Shown here: one piece after another, positions 11,001-17,268 of the stretch
Layout of the letters: the number at the start of each line of letters is the position of its first letter
How positions within the stretch are numbered: position 1 is the stretch's first letter
Origin: DASRHT01 sp035293765
Lineage (GTDB): Bacteria > Chloroflexota > Ktedonobacteria > Ktedonobacterales > Ktedonobacteraceae
DNA length: 64,000 bases
Reading direction: 5' to 3'
Assembly: GCA_035293765.1 (NCBI GenBank)
Contig: DATGMF010000026.1
Span: forward strand, 25,971-89,970
Made by a program: the position numbers and the translations under genes
The notes under the pieces: generated by a model
The model's database searches: none
Seen by the model: only the letters and a program-made list of their open reading frames with translations
What the model was told of the DNA's origin: nothing

Positions 11001-12240
11001 CAACTTCATTGATGGTAATAAACAAAATTCCCGCACGCTACGAGAGCTTACCGGGGCATTAGTCGCAGCTCAACAGTGGGAACAAGCCCAAACATTTATC
11101 GGTACTATTGAAGAAAACGGAAAACGCGCCGAAGTGTTATGCGAGTTGGGTATTGCATTGGTTCAGGCGCAACAGCATGAGCTTGCCCAGGAAATATGGC
11201 AGCAAATCGAAAGCGTCATCGCATCCATTGAAGTGAGTAAGCAGCGAGCACAAGCTTTACGAGAAATCGGGAAAGCTCTTGCGCAGGCTCAACAGTGGGA
11301 ACAAGCAGAAAAAATCATCGCCTCCATTGGTGATTATTGGCAACAAGTCCAAAGTCTCATTGCACTGGGCGAAGCGTATGCCCAGGATCATCAGCTAGTG
11401 AACGCTCAAACAACATGGGGAAAAGTAGAAGAACTGCTTCAGCTCATCACGCCGGAAAGAGAACGCGCGCAGGGGATGATAGCGTTAGGCAATGCTTATG
11501 CTAAAGCGCAACAGAGGGAACATGCACAAGAGAAATGGGAGAAAGCCGAACACATTATCGCGTCCATCAAAGGCATCAAGTTACGAACCCAGGCTTTACT
11601 GACTCTGGCCGAAGCACTCGCGCAGGCCCAACAATGGGAGCAAGTAAATGAGGTAATTAAAAAAATTAGTATAGGCGACCAACGAGCACAAGCTTTACGC
11701 AGGTTTGCAGAAGCGCTAGCCCAGTCTCAGCGGTGGGAGCAAGCAAGGAAGGTGATCGCATCTATTAAGGACGATGGATGGAAAGCACGAGCTTTGAGCA
11801 CTCTAGGAAGCGAATATGCACTGATTCAACAATGGGATGAAGCCCATACGCAATGGCACCAGGCTGAAACCATTATTAGTAAAATGCATGATGAGCGAGG
11901 AAAGGTAGAAGCACTCTGTACGCTGGGCAACGCATTTGTCCAGGCAAAACAATGGAAGCAAGCCCAGGAAAAATGGGACGAGGCCCAGAAGATTATTGAT
12001 GCGATGAAAAAGACGGAAGCAAGATCATGGGCTATTAGATCACTGGGGCACTATCTCTATATCTCACATCAATATGAACAATTATTGCATTTAATTCAAC
12101 AATCATGGTTATATGTTCAGACCAGAGAAGATGCTATAATTCTCTTTCCCCTGGTTTCCGGGATTATTTCTTTACAGCCTTTTATTGGTACGGACCTTTA
12201 CGAGATATTTAATTGGGTAGATCGTATCCTGAAGGAGTGA
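5017..12240 (+). CDS. caspase-like protease / STAND ATPase / TPR-like repeat protein
   Basis: This 2407-residue protein has three parts. Residues 1-250 are a caspase-fold (C14) protease with His80 in LFVLHFSGHG and Cys129 in VLILDCCYSG. Residues about 283-620 are a STAND/NACHT-type ATPase beginning FVGRHQEL, with Walker A GLAGLGKSS at 315-323, Walker B VIFIDGLDQL at 401-410, a sensor GTRP at 437-440, and a winged-helix-like end RYSLYHLKFRDYL. From about 829 to 2349 lie some 42 TPR-like units. The plan is that of a signal-sensing protease: repeats sense, the ATPase oligomerises, the caspase cuts. It starts by ATGA overlap with the small membrane protein. It is visibly AT-richer than its neighbours. 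A role in phage defence or programmed death is inferred from architecture only. Confidence 0.9.
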   Translation: MSQQRHAFLIGANGPQLLMPLKYAEKDAERLSTVLRDGPCAFARVQCSVGHDRNATLNDLRNFARQCEYGDLFVLHFSGHGYVDDGCLYLILQHTDLDALDTTAIDIQSIKNIMRKCAASYKVLILDCCYSGRAITGIFKGGGLLAETFQGSASVILTACPATEKARELDTLDGGAGFLSWMLINACGAHFREVSPDEHSLSLNDIWEHKAKFLEEANQTLQEGPFIPEPQLEMEIQGVAREIWFTETKRSAIESNRVDTSLYDREEYLRALITDHSHIIRDKLSSFVGRHQELTDLHHLIAEVQQTGGYVTIQGLAGLGKSSIIAKLVEEYGPENVAHHFIPLNAGRDYQVVLLLSIMAQLLLKHNLHDIYIKASHARPVLNVSFAKLLADLTAKGIQEVIFIDGLDQLQDENIALKRDLSFLPTDPPKGIVFVLGTRPDDTLEPLDLLKPNHLYPLLNLNRSDFDLLLQHRHVRLDEKQASQIYQKISDTYTLDLAAKEIAEQGSTDVEVTKIINRVANNPGNLFSLAISRLRKPNDEWSDVLKPVLGVLLATREPLEIRHIQQIIHVGIDRLADSIKRLRGFVIEDAQIRYSLYHLKFRDYLTGKDAHLFSSDDILEYHAKIARWCEQSDLAIIWQPTRNIAEQKRRNYARQHYITHLYHAQEWERLFDVLDRGEFGQAKMRSSDPNTYSYAQDLDLGRQAVKAWCNGDEIRTSEEEIRQLPRLWRYTLLRCSLTSRSSLYPVAAYRLLLLLNRKQEALGLAELRTDPFARARALLGIAQQMAEQPDENAESRKLLATIGDIAGEIESSHDQSLILHELGTLFIRTQQWEQAKKVAFAIKQTYQRVQTLRVFGDALAKAQNDELARTFWVQAIQLIPSLKGNEQKALAYYELATTLTHHQQHDLAQMAWQKTMQATISIADINQRIPAYDKLVKGLIQTQQCLSYSALLVTAKETIEIAPKSPQKDQMLQTLSKAFIQAHLWEHAQAVITSISKNDQKEKAMIGLSRALIRAQQWEIARSTITSLEKSLQKILILCELGEALAQEQRDQQALAAWSQAEDIAGALMENELGIQLLYTLGASLAQAQQREQAQAVWGRLEKMVASLEHGEQRESALKRLGQAWASVGQWERAKASIGLIINEQQQIQARCELAKALSQAQQWACVDITIRSIEDGQQQAQAWHNAASTAIQAQQWSQAHIFINSIEFKPQRILALNELWLALTQHQEYQQAQDVLEQIKKAIASLRKKSKQKDEIRYEMGKALVLAQQWDFAERTIKAIKSTPHRLQALVGLWEALIQAQQDECAQAMWTQIEETVTSLPTDEQQTLQILCRLSEVCAQKGKWEQALKVIQAIKDSETRAQASLKLVASLVQTHCWDMAGTILASIDPPKAKAQGLVMLGSALFQAQESKRAYAVWNQARQVIMSLPTSEQKDEGMLALGKAQMQAQQWKRAKAIIVSIEDKQQRILAWFELGNALIQAQQWEHARTIILSIENEQQRAQAWQELAKALARAQQWERACAVIKYIKHKAQRDQASQRCLEALIETQQWKRALLVIKAMPSDEKQAQVLLRLGDALLLAQQWEQALSTITALQNNMMQSQALFRLGRALTQVQQWKRAQAVINLIKDNELKVHSLSILWQALVHNDQIQRAQLVWTEAEQLIASIEDRQQRLQALYKFGKAAALAQQWEKAQNVLGSIVNSEEQIQIFCKLGSAYVKARYEKQAQSIWLKAERMIDALVDNDKQLQALCVFGSMLTQLQQSERAQAIWVKAEQLINTLDTPGKQIQSLCLLGRDLACSQQDQQAEAVWLKAERIPRTLDTSRDQARALYELGEALIRVDQHERAKTTLLQAEQATYAIEEDKQQIGILLKLGEAFTRIHQAERASLLWEKAKQLIDPLEKAEQRNHLRRNFVKILIQTQQWEYAQETIYAIEDNKLRTQALLQLIETLIEKRQWETVTTITNSMKESEWCNQILQKVAVTLMRLQRWEFAPQVINFIDGNKQNSRTLRELTGALVAAQQWEQAQTFIGTIEENGKRAEVLCELGIALVQAQQHELAQEIWQQIESVIASIEVSKQRAQALREIGKALAQAQQWEQAEKIIASIGDYWQQVQSLIALGEAYAQDHQLVNAQTTWGKVEELLQLITPERERAQGMIALGNAYAKAQQREHAQEKWEKAEHIIASIKGIKLRTQALLTLAEALAQAQQWEQVNEVIKKISIGDQRAQALRRFAEALAQSQRWEQARKVIASIKDDGWKARALSTLGSEYALIQQWDEAHTQWHQAETIISKMHDERGKVEALCTLGNAFVQAKQWKQAQEKWDEAQKIIDAMKKTEARSWAIRSLGHYLYISHQYEQLLHLIQQSWLYVQTREDAIILFPLVSGIISLQPFIGTDLYEIFNWVDRILKE
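5436..5444 (+). repeat. run of nine G inside the caspase domain
   Basis: Nine consecutive G residues encode Lys-Gly-Gly-Gly at residues 140-143, eleven codons after the catalytic Cys129. Loss or gain of one G would truncate the protein just after the protease active site. Such tracts are known contingency loci in other bacteria. Confidence 0.9.
7501..12063 (+). repeat. array of about 42 TPR-like repeats (33- and 40-residue units)
   Basis: Within the caspase-STAND protein, 42 back-to-back units span residues 829-2349. By hand count 23 units are 33 residues long (pattern AQQWEQAxxVIxSI...QALxxLGxALxQ) and 19 are 40 or 41 residues long. The long units carry seven extra residues after the first helix core and usually a Trp at position 11 instead of position 4. 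Units 18-23 are six short units in a row, and units 26-30 are five long units in a row. The DNA is also repetitive, with recurring CAACAATGGGA blocks, so copy number could change by recombination. Confidence 0.9.
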
Positions 12241-12242
12241 TT

Positions 12243-12265
12243 CTTGCTGCAAAAACCACAGCAAG
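12243..12265 (+). terminator. weak hairpin after the caspase gene
   Basis: A 7-bp stem (12243-12249 with 12259-12265) begins two bases after the stop codon of the caspase-STAND gene. No T-tract follows, so it may be only a 3'-end hairpin. Confidence 0.3.
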
Positions 12266-12282
12266 CCCGGCCCCTACACAAG
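12261..12282 (+). repeat. REP-like 22-nt motif, copy 1
   Basis: A 22-base stretch containing GCAAGCCCGGCCCCTACA matches 20 of 22 bases of 51638-51659, which lies inside a coding sequence. It sits just after the caspase gene. Confidence 0.6.
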
Positions 12283-12357
12283 TTGCAGCCTCATGTTCCT
12301 CCCTGATACAATACAACCAGATCGACTTTCGAACGGTTGTTACAGGCTGGTGCATTG

Positions 12358-12448
12358 CAGTATCCCCAAGCGGGTCGAGGGAGCCATCAACTCGCACCGC
12401 CTCTTTGAGGGGAGTATGGCATCACACCCGAAGATGTCAAGTAGAAAT
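12358..12448 (+). repeat. ~90-nt dispersed structured element, copy 1
   Basis: This stretch aligns over its whole length with 35803-35892, at roughly 80% identity by eye with a few short gaps. Conserved blocks are CAGTATCC.CAAGCGG, AACTCGC.CCG, TGAGGGGA and GATGTCAAGT. Internal arms (GGGT with ACCC, GCCAT with ATGGC, CCTC with GAGG) suggest a folded RNA or single-strand DNA form. Both copies lie in the leader of a plus-strand gene. Confidence 0.75.
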
Positions 12449-12586
12449 ACAGTAAGAAGGTTGCTCGGCGAGATATATGCTCCGCTACAAGTGTTATGGA
12501 TTTACCTTGCAGTAAGCGGGCGTTTTCTACGCTGGCGATTGCACCTATGGTTACTACATGGTATGGTGGAAAGTACACAAACTCGT

Positions 12587-13270
12587 ATGAAAAGAACGAT
12601 GCTCATTATTCGGCATGGGCAAACCACATGGAATGTTGAACACCGTCTGCCGGGGCAGCTTCCCGGCGTTACTTTATCTGATACGGGACGTCAACAGGTC
12701 GCTCGTCTGGCTGAAGCTCTCTCCGTATTGCCTATCAGTGCTATCATCAGCAGCCCATTAGAGCGGGCTATGCAAACGGCTGAAATTATCGCGGATGGGA
12801 GGAATTTGCCCATTGAGCAGGAACCGGGGCTGATGGACACGGATGTGGGCCGCTGGGCGGGCCAGGTCATGGAGGAACTCTCCAAAAGCGATCCGGCCTG
12901 GAAAGAATATGTCAGAGATCCCACAGTTGCTCCCGAGGGGATCGAGACATTTCCCCAGGTCCAGCAGCGCGTCGTGGCGGCAATCGAGCGCTGGTTGGCG
13001 AAAGATGATATTGGCTCGTATCCTGTATTTGTAGCTCATGCCGATGTGGTGAAGCTGTTGCTGGCCCATTACACCGGTTTAGCAGCCGGGCGAGCGGGAA
13101 CGCTGATGATAGATAATGCCTCTGTGAGCTTGGTTGAAATGGAAAAAGAGCAACATCCGCGTGTCGTTTCAATCGGGTGGAGCCCTCATCCCGGGTGGTT
13201 GAAGCCGCCCCAGCTCGCAGCGCCGAAAAATGCTGATATCACACAAGAAGTCGGTGAGCAGAAAACGTAA
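12587..13270 (+). CDS. histidine phosphatase family protein (phosphoglycerate mutase-like)
   Basis: From the ATG at 12587 the product is 227 residues and opens MKRTMLIIRHGQTTWNVEHR, the RHG motif with the phospho-acceptor histidine. SDTGRQQVARLAEAL, ISSPLERAMQTAEII and FVAHADVVKLLLAHYTG supply the remaining family features; in the last, His carries the second catalytic position. Family members are cofactor-dependent phosphoglycerate mutases, adenosylcobalamin-phosphate phosphatases or broad phosphatases; the subtype is not clear. The ribosome binding site is weak, so a start at 12563 (eight residues longer) or 12599 is possible. The next gene starts 45 bases downstream on the same strand. Confidence 0.85.
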   Translation: MKRTMLIIRHGQTTWNVEHRLPGQLPGVTLSDTGRQQVARLAEALSVLPISAIISSPLERAMQTAEIIADGRNLPIEQEPGLMDTDVGRWAGQVMEELSKSDPAWKEYVRDPTVAPEGIETFPQVQQRVVAAIERWLAKDDIGSYPVFVAHADVVKLLLAHYTGLAAGRAGTLMIDNASVSLVEMEKEQHPRVVSIGWSPHPGWLKPPQLAAPKNADITQEVGEQKT

Positions 13271-13315
13271 GTTTATCAGTGGTATGTTTGATCGCACCTG
13301 GAAAGGGAGCAGAGC

Positions 13316-14158
13316 ATGTTTGATCCGCGAGATCCCTATGAGCGCTACTACTGGCACTATGAATCTCGACGTCCGCTTTCAATAGCGCAAATTATCGCGT
13401 TAGGCAGTGTCGATGCGGAGACTGCTGCTCTGGTCTGGCTATTGCTTGAACAGGGAGCCTCCCTCACCGTGGCAGGACCCACCGATCCCCAGCCAGGCGT
13501 GGGGAAGACCACAACCCTCAATGCCTTGCTCCAGTTTTTGCCGGAGGGGACGGCGCTGGCGTATATGTCCGGTATGTACGAAAATTTCGCCTTTACGCGC
13601 CTGCCAGATGTCGATCCGGCGACGACCTATGCGTTATGTAATGAAGTGAGCGACCATCTGCCGATTTATATGTGGGGACGCATAGCCCGGCGCTACCTCA
13701 CGTTGCCTGCCCAGGGCTATCATATCGCCACAAGCGTGCATGCCGATACCATTGATGATGTTATGTATATGTACCAGCATGATTTACGTCTAAAAGCGGA
13801 AGATATCCGCCGTCTGGGGCTGGTAGTAAATATTGGCCTGGCGGGTCGTATCTATCCACCGAAACGGCGCTGGTTTACCACGCATTTTATCCAGCCGGAC
13901 GCAACTCCCGGGCGTCCTGATGAAATAATGCCTGTTCCGCTCTCACTCTGGAATAACTTCGACGACACTTTTGAGCATGCAGATCAGCCCATCCTGGCCG
14001 ACCTGGCAACCTGGACCGGTATGACATGCCAGGATTTTACCGCCGCCCTCGAACTGCGCTGCGATTGTTTAAATGACCTCTCGCAATCGTCAGGGGCCGA
14101 CTTGCAGGAAATGTATGACGCTATCAACGACCTGCGCAATCGTTCAAAGAGACCATGA
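13316..14158 (+). CDS. secretion/pilus-type P-loop ATPase, stand-alone
   Basis: The 280-residue protein has a Walker A GVGKTTTLN at about residue 61 in the setting SLTVAGPTDPQPGVGKTTTL. About 85 residues later comes HIATSVHADTIDDVMYMY, like the His-box region of GspE/VirB11-type secretion ATPases. It is only the nucleotide-binding half of such proteins: there is no N-terminal domain and no CxxC zinc motif. No pilin, prepilin peptidase or secretion channel gene is nearby. It follows the phosphatase gene with a GGGAG site before the ATG. It is probably a paralogue used for something other than classical secretion. Confidence 0.65.
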   Translation: MFDPRDPYERYYWHYESRRPLSIAQIIALGSVDAETAALVWLLLEQGASLTVAGPTDPQPGVGKTTTLNALLQFLPEGTALAYMSGMYENFAFTRLPDVDPATTYALCNEVSDHLPIYMWGRIARRYLTLPAQGYHIATSVHADTIDDVMYMYQHDLRLKAEDIRRLGLVVNIGLAGRIYPPKRRWFTTHFIQPDATPGRPDEIMPVPLSLWNNFDDTFEHADQPILADLATWTGMTCQDFTAALELRCDCLNDLSQSSGADLQEMYDAINDLRNRSKRP

Positions 14159-14221
14159 GGAAATAGAAACGTTTCTCAGGATTGTTGTTGATCTATGGAG
14201 AACATGAAAGGAGGAAGCGAG

Positions 14222-14287
14222 ATGACTGAGCGTAAGCTGTTTGCTGGCGAAGGGCGCTGGCCTCGCATCTGTAATGAATGTTGCTAG
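14222..14287 (+). CDS. tiny ORF with strong ribosome binding site (21 residues)
   Basis: An ATG at 14222 follows an AAAGGAGG site by six bases and encodes 21 residues ending RWPRICNECC. The close cysteines (CxxCC) could bind a metal or form a disulphide. It ends 28 bases before the glycosyltransferase start, so it may be a leader peptide coupled to that gene or the remains of a larger zinc-finger protein. Confidence 0.4.
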   Translation: MTERKLFAGEGRWPRICNECC

Positions 14288-14315
14288 ACAATTGAAGAAG
14301 AGGAGTAGCTTCGAC

Positions 14316-15536
14316 ATGTCGTATTCTGTCGCCATGCTCAGCATCCACACGTCGCCGCTGGACACGCCAGGACGAACAAAAGATGCTGGCGGTATGAATG
14401 TCTATATGCGTCAGCTAGCGCAAGAACTGGCCCAAAACGCCATTAATGTTGATATCTTTACCCGCTGGACCGACGAACGTACCCCGCAAATTGTGCCGCT
14501 GAATTGCCGCGTACGGGTAATCCATATAAAGGCTGGACCCAGGTCGCCTGTTCACAAAAATGACCTCCATCACTATACCTCTGTGTTCGCGCGTAATATC
14601 GAAGAATTTAGACGTAGCGAGGGGAGAAGCTATGATATTATTCATAGCCATTACTGGTTATCTGGCGTCGCCGCGATGCAACTTGCCTGCGCCTGGGATG
14701 TGCCGCATGTGACTATGTTCCATACGTTAGGCCGTCTCAAGCAGGAGGCCAATCCGCATGAGCCGGAGCCTGCGTTGCGATTAGAGATGGAGCAGCGCCT
14801 GATTCAGCATACTGATCGTATTATCGCTGCCACTGCCGATGAGCGGGTACAGATGATCCGCCTCTGTGGAGCCAGCCCCAGCCAGGTAGAAGTGATTCCC
14901 TGCGGTGTGGACCTCAAACTATTTGTGCCACATGATCGGCGGCAGGCTCGCGAATATCTTGGGGTGAAGCCGGAGCGAGCCGTCCTTTTGTTCGCCGGTC
15001 GATTAGATCCATTTAAAGGGCCAGATGTGCTCTTGCGTGCCGCAGCCATGATGAAGGAAGATGCACAGATAGTCATCGTCGGAGGCAAGCTCACAGGCGA
15101 TAAAGAACTCCAGCAGCTCCAGGCGTTAGCGAAAGCGTTGAAGATCAGTGCTCGCGTCAAGTTTCTGGGAGCCAGGCCACAAGAAGAATTGCCAATCATC
15201 TATAGCGCCGCTGATGTCATGGTGATGCCTTCCTATCATGAAAGCTTCGGCCTGGCAGCGGTGGAGGCGCTGGCCTGTGGCACGCCGGTCGTGGCTACGC
15301 GCGCGGGCGGCCTGACCACGATAGTGCGACAGGGCGAAACCGGGTTCCTCGTGCCCCGTTGCCCAGGTTTTTTTGCGGAACGTCTTGATCTGCTGCTGAA
15401 AAATGCCGCGTTGCGAGCTGATATGAGCGCAGCCGCTCGCGACTCCGTGCTGCAATATAGCTGGAAGAAAGTTGCGAGCCAGATGTCTCGCGTTTACGAT
15501 TCCCTGATCAGAGAGACGAAGTGCCTAGTCGTCTAG
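14316..15536 (+). CDS. GT4 glycosyltransferase, MshA-like
   Basis: The start at 14316 has an AGGAG site; the product is 406 residues. GGMNVYMRQLAQELA near the N terminus is the donor-site loop of the MshA / sucrose-phosphate synthase branch of GT4. HSHYWLSG and FHTLGRLK follow in the N-terminal Rossmann domain, and the C-terminal domain shows FAGRLDPFKGPDVLLRA and SYHESFGLAAVEALACGTP (EX7E-type UDP-sugar site). MshA transfers GlcNAc to inositol-3-phosphate for mycothiol; no other mycothiol gene is in the window, so the acceptor is open. It is a soluble cytoplasmic enzyme without membrane segments. A hairpin terminator follows. Confidence 0.85.
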   Translation: MSYSVAMLSIHTSPLDTPGRTKDAGGMNVYMRQLAQELAQNAINVDIFTRWTDERTPQIVPLNCRVRVIHIKAGPRSPVHKNDLHHYTSVFARNIEEFRRSEGRSYDIIHSHYWLSGVAAMQLACAWDVPHVTMFHTLGRLKQEANPHEPEPALRLEMEQRLIQHTDRIIAATADERVQMIRLCGASPSQVEVIPCGVDLKLFVPHDRRQAREYLGVKPERAVLLFAGRLDPFKGPDVLLRAAAMMKEDAQIVIVGGKLTGDKELQQLQALAKALKISARVKFLGARPQEELPIIYSAADVMVMPSYHESFGLAAVEALACGTPVVATRAGGLTTIVRQGETGFLVPRCPGFFAERLDLLLKNAALRADMSAAARDSVLQYSWKKVASQMSRVYDSLIRETKCLVV

Positions 15537-15558
15537 TGGGAGATAAGAGAATATGCAA

Positions 15559-15592
15559 CGAGGGCTGGATAATCACGGCTATCCAGTCCTCG
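15559..15592 (+). terminator. terminator after the MshA-like gene
   Basis: A 13-bp stem (15559-15571 with 15580-15592, one G-T pair) follows the stop at 15536. The downstream tract is T-rich but interrupted. Confidence 0.6.
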
Positions 15593-15821
15593 TGTGTCTC
15601 TTGTTATTCACAACTCCCGTGTTTTACGTCAACCGAGTCCTATTTTCCACATAGGCTAGTATTTGTTGCTGAAAAGCAATCATTCCCCTGTTCACCTCCG
15701 CCAACCCTATAGCATAGCCTGCCATCTAGATTCCGCATCACTTCTACCACGAGTTGCGGTTAAGATAAAGGGATGTGACTAGATGTTCAGGGGCTCGGTA
15801 TGCCCGCTTCCACGGGCGCTC

Positions 15822-15878
15822 CTAGTCAATTTGAAATACCATCCCCATCAAACGAATTGGTTTCTTCATGAGCTTCAT
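15822..15878 (-). CDS. tiny ORF with strong ribosome binding site (18 residues)
   Basis: On the minus strand an AAAGGAGG site sits four bases before an ATG at 15878-15876. The frame encodes 18 residues (MKLMKKPIRLMGMVFQID) and stops at 15822. The peptide is basic then hydrophobic. Two hairpins precede it (15926-15948 and 15952-15973), and possible -10 boxes TATAGT (15983-15978) and TATGAT (15988-15983) precede those. It may be a leader peptide, a small membrane-active peptide or part of a small RNA. Confidence 0.35.
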   Translation of the reverse strand: MKLMKKPIRLMGMVFQID

Positions 15879-15925
15879 AAGGCCTCCTTTCAGGATTACC
15901 TCAATGCAAGGCCTTTCGCCAAGTG

Positions 15926-15973
15926 CCAGGGTTTCTTTGCTTCCCTGGTGGGTGTTCCCTGTATCAGGAACAC
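15926..15973 (-). promoter_or_regulatory. two adjacent leader hairpins
   Basis: A 6-bp stem CCAGGG/CCCTGG (15926-15931 with 15943-15948) and a 7-bp stem GTGTTCC/GGAACAC (15952-15958 with 15967-15973) lie side by side between possible -10 boxes and the AAAGGAGG site of the 18-codon ORF. They suggest a structured leader RNA. No known riboswitch class was recognised. Confidence 0.35.
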
Positions 15974-16212
15974 TCATACTATATCATAACGGGTTACGGA
16001 TGTCAAGGCTATTTTTTACTTCAGAATGTAAAGCATGGGTATTTCTATAGAAGGTGATGTATATATGGAATGATCACTCATCTATTGCTGCGCTACTTAT
16101 GGTTAGTATAAGAATAAAGTGGCGTGTGAGCATTCAGGAGGGAATGTTGGTGGCGCCGCATGAGTGAGAGGAATTTTGCTGCATAGCTGCTGTGCGGTGC
16201 GCTAGAAACGTT

Positions 16213-16243
16213 AGCAGCCTGGTAAGATACTTACCAGGCTGCT
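16213..16243. other. perfect 14-bp hairpin
   Basis: AGCAGCCTGGTAAG (16213-16226) and its exact complement (16230-16243) flank a 3-nt loop. No T-tract follows on either strand. It may be a terminator without a U-tail, a protein site or part of a small RNA. Confidence 0.5.
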
Positions 16244-16610
16244 GATAATCGATGGAAGTTACTGTGCTACTCACTATTCGGGTATATCTTGCGATGTTCG
16301 TGGGCGGCCCCTATCGGAGTAGACGCTACCTGGCGGTGTTGCCTCTTCGCTCTCGATGGGAACTGCGCCGGTATCCGTATCATGCCAGGGAGTCCTGTCA
16401 GGGGTTGTACCGGCGAGGCGCTCGTTGGTTGTGCCGGTGATATCGCTATCCATCATAGGACGGCTCGCCGCTTCCTTACTCTTTGCGAGAAAATCAATAA
16501 ATAAAGCACTATCATATATTTCTAAGAGAAAACTTATCTTATGGATTTCAACATTTTTGCTGCTCTTCTCCTTTCGACTATAGATCAGGTAATATGGGTA
16601 AATAGTAAAG

Positions 16611-16644
16611 AGGAGTGCTGATGGCACATACCAGCACTCCTTTT
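16611..16644. terminator. bidirectional terminator
   Basis: A 9-bp stem (16612-16620 with 16632-16640) is followed by TTTT on the plus strand and by a T-rich tract on the minus strand. It lies 16 bases past the stop of the lipoprotein gene at 16660 and probably terminates it. Confidence 0.65.
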
Positions 16645-16659
16645 GGCTTAGATGATAGT

Positions 16660-17268
16660 TTACGAGTTAAATTTGAACGATTGGAGCATGGGCATAAAGT
16701 AGGTCGTCGAAACCTGATCAAATGACGTTTTCTGAGCTGTATAGATGATCAAGTAGCCCTTTGTATTGGGTGAGTTGTTCGGGCGATTAGTTGCAAGGGC
16801 GACGATCTCCAGCCCGGTATCTGAGCCTTTATCACTAATGGCGAACTGACTCCAGGTCTGGCCGCCTACTGTGATCGTTGCGGGCATATTGACAACCTCT
16901 GCATCCTTCATATTTGCTTTCAGGCTGGAAAGATTATCGTTAGCCAGTTTATCTAGCGGCGTGGCGTTATTGGGATTGGGGCCTGTGGCAATGGTCATGA
17001 TATAGGGGCCTGATGGATCAGTAAAGGTAGTCAGGGGATCGGTGCTCGAATTCTTCCAGTTCGTTGGATACTTGATGGTAAAGTCTTTTCCTGTATACGT
17101 TTGTGTCAGAACATTCGGGGTAGGAGTGGGCGTGGGAGGTTTGGGGGTGGGGGTAGCGGTTGTGCCGGTGGTATCACCTGCGCCGCAACCGGACAACAAT
17201 ACTATTACCAGTAACATGGTAGTGCCGAATAAAATGTGCCATTGTGTAAGTTTCTTAGAGAAAATCAC
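16660..17268 (-). CDS. lipoprotein with PsbP-like domain
   Basis: The 202-residue protein begins with a basic start, a hydrophobic stretch and a lipobox ending LLSGC at about residue 28, so it is exported and lipid-anchored. A low-complexity Thr-Pro linker (TPTPKPPTPTPTPN) follows. The rest (YTGKDFTIKYPTNWKNSS onward) resembles the PsbP/MOG1-like fold often fused to bacterial lipoproteins. The start is GTG at 17268 with AAAGGA about 12 bases upstream. It is a single gene with its own terminator. The function is unknown; a binding or stress role at the cell surface is only a guess. Confidence 0.7.
   Translation of the reverse strand: MIFSKKLTQWHILFGTTMLLVIVLLSGCGAGDTTGTTATPTPKPPTPTPTPNVLTQTYTGKDFTIKYPTNWKNSSTDPLTTFTDPSGPYIMTIATGPNPNNATPLDKLANDNLSSLKANMKDAEVVNMPATITVGGQTWSQFAISDKGSDTGLEIVALATNRPNNSPNTKGYLIIYTAQKTSFDQVSTTYFMPMLQSFKFNS

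Larger units (their letters stand above)
12241..12586. other. intergenic region holding two dispersed repeats
   Basis: These 346 bases hold a copy of the 22-nt REP-like motif and a copy of the ~90-nt dispersed element, both listed separately. An open frame continuous with the phosphatase gene runs through the region from 12293. Its translation (rich in Arg and Leu, no family motif) and the repeats inside it suggest it is not coding. Confidence 0.5.
15593..16600. other. 1-kb region without a convincing large gene
   Basis: This AT-rich stretch has no open frame with family motifs. It holds a short minus-strand unit (possible promoter, two leader hairpins, an 18-codon ORF, a GC hairpin at about 15794-15810) and a perfect 14-bp hairpin at 16213-16243; these are listed separately. 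Frames between 16252 and 16627 on both strands lack good ribosome binding sites and do not resemble known proteins. The remainder shows nothing I can name. Confidence 0.45.

Noticed and set aside
7501..12063. Possible CRISPR or minisatellite array
   Set aside because: The repeats are coding, degenerate at DNA level and have no unique spacers of constant length.
12293..12586. 98-residue N-terminal extension of the histidine phosphatase
   Set aside because: The stretch contains a dispersed repeat also found in a non-coding leader, and the RHG motif normally lies at the very N terminus.
15880..15990. Known riboswitch in the minus-strand leader
   Set aside because: Hairpins are present, but I could not match c-di-GMP, SAM, TPP or other known cores.
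16274..16627. 117-codon minus frame
   Set aside because: It has a weak start, overlaps the terminator hairpin of the neighbouring gene and resembles no protein family.
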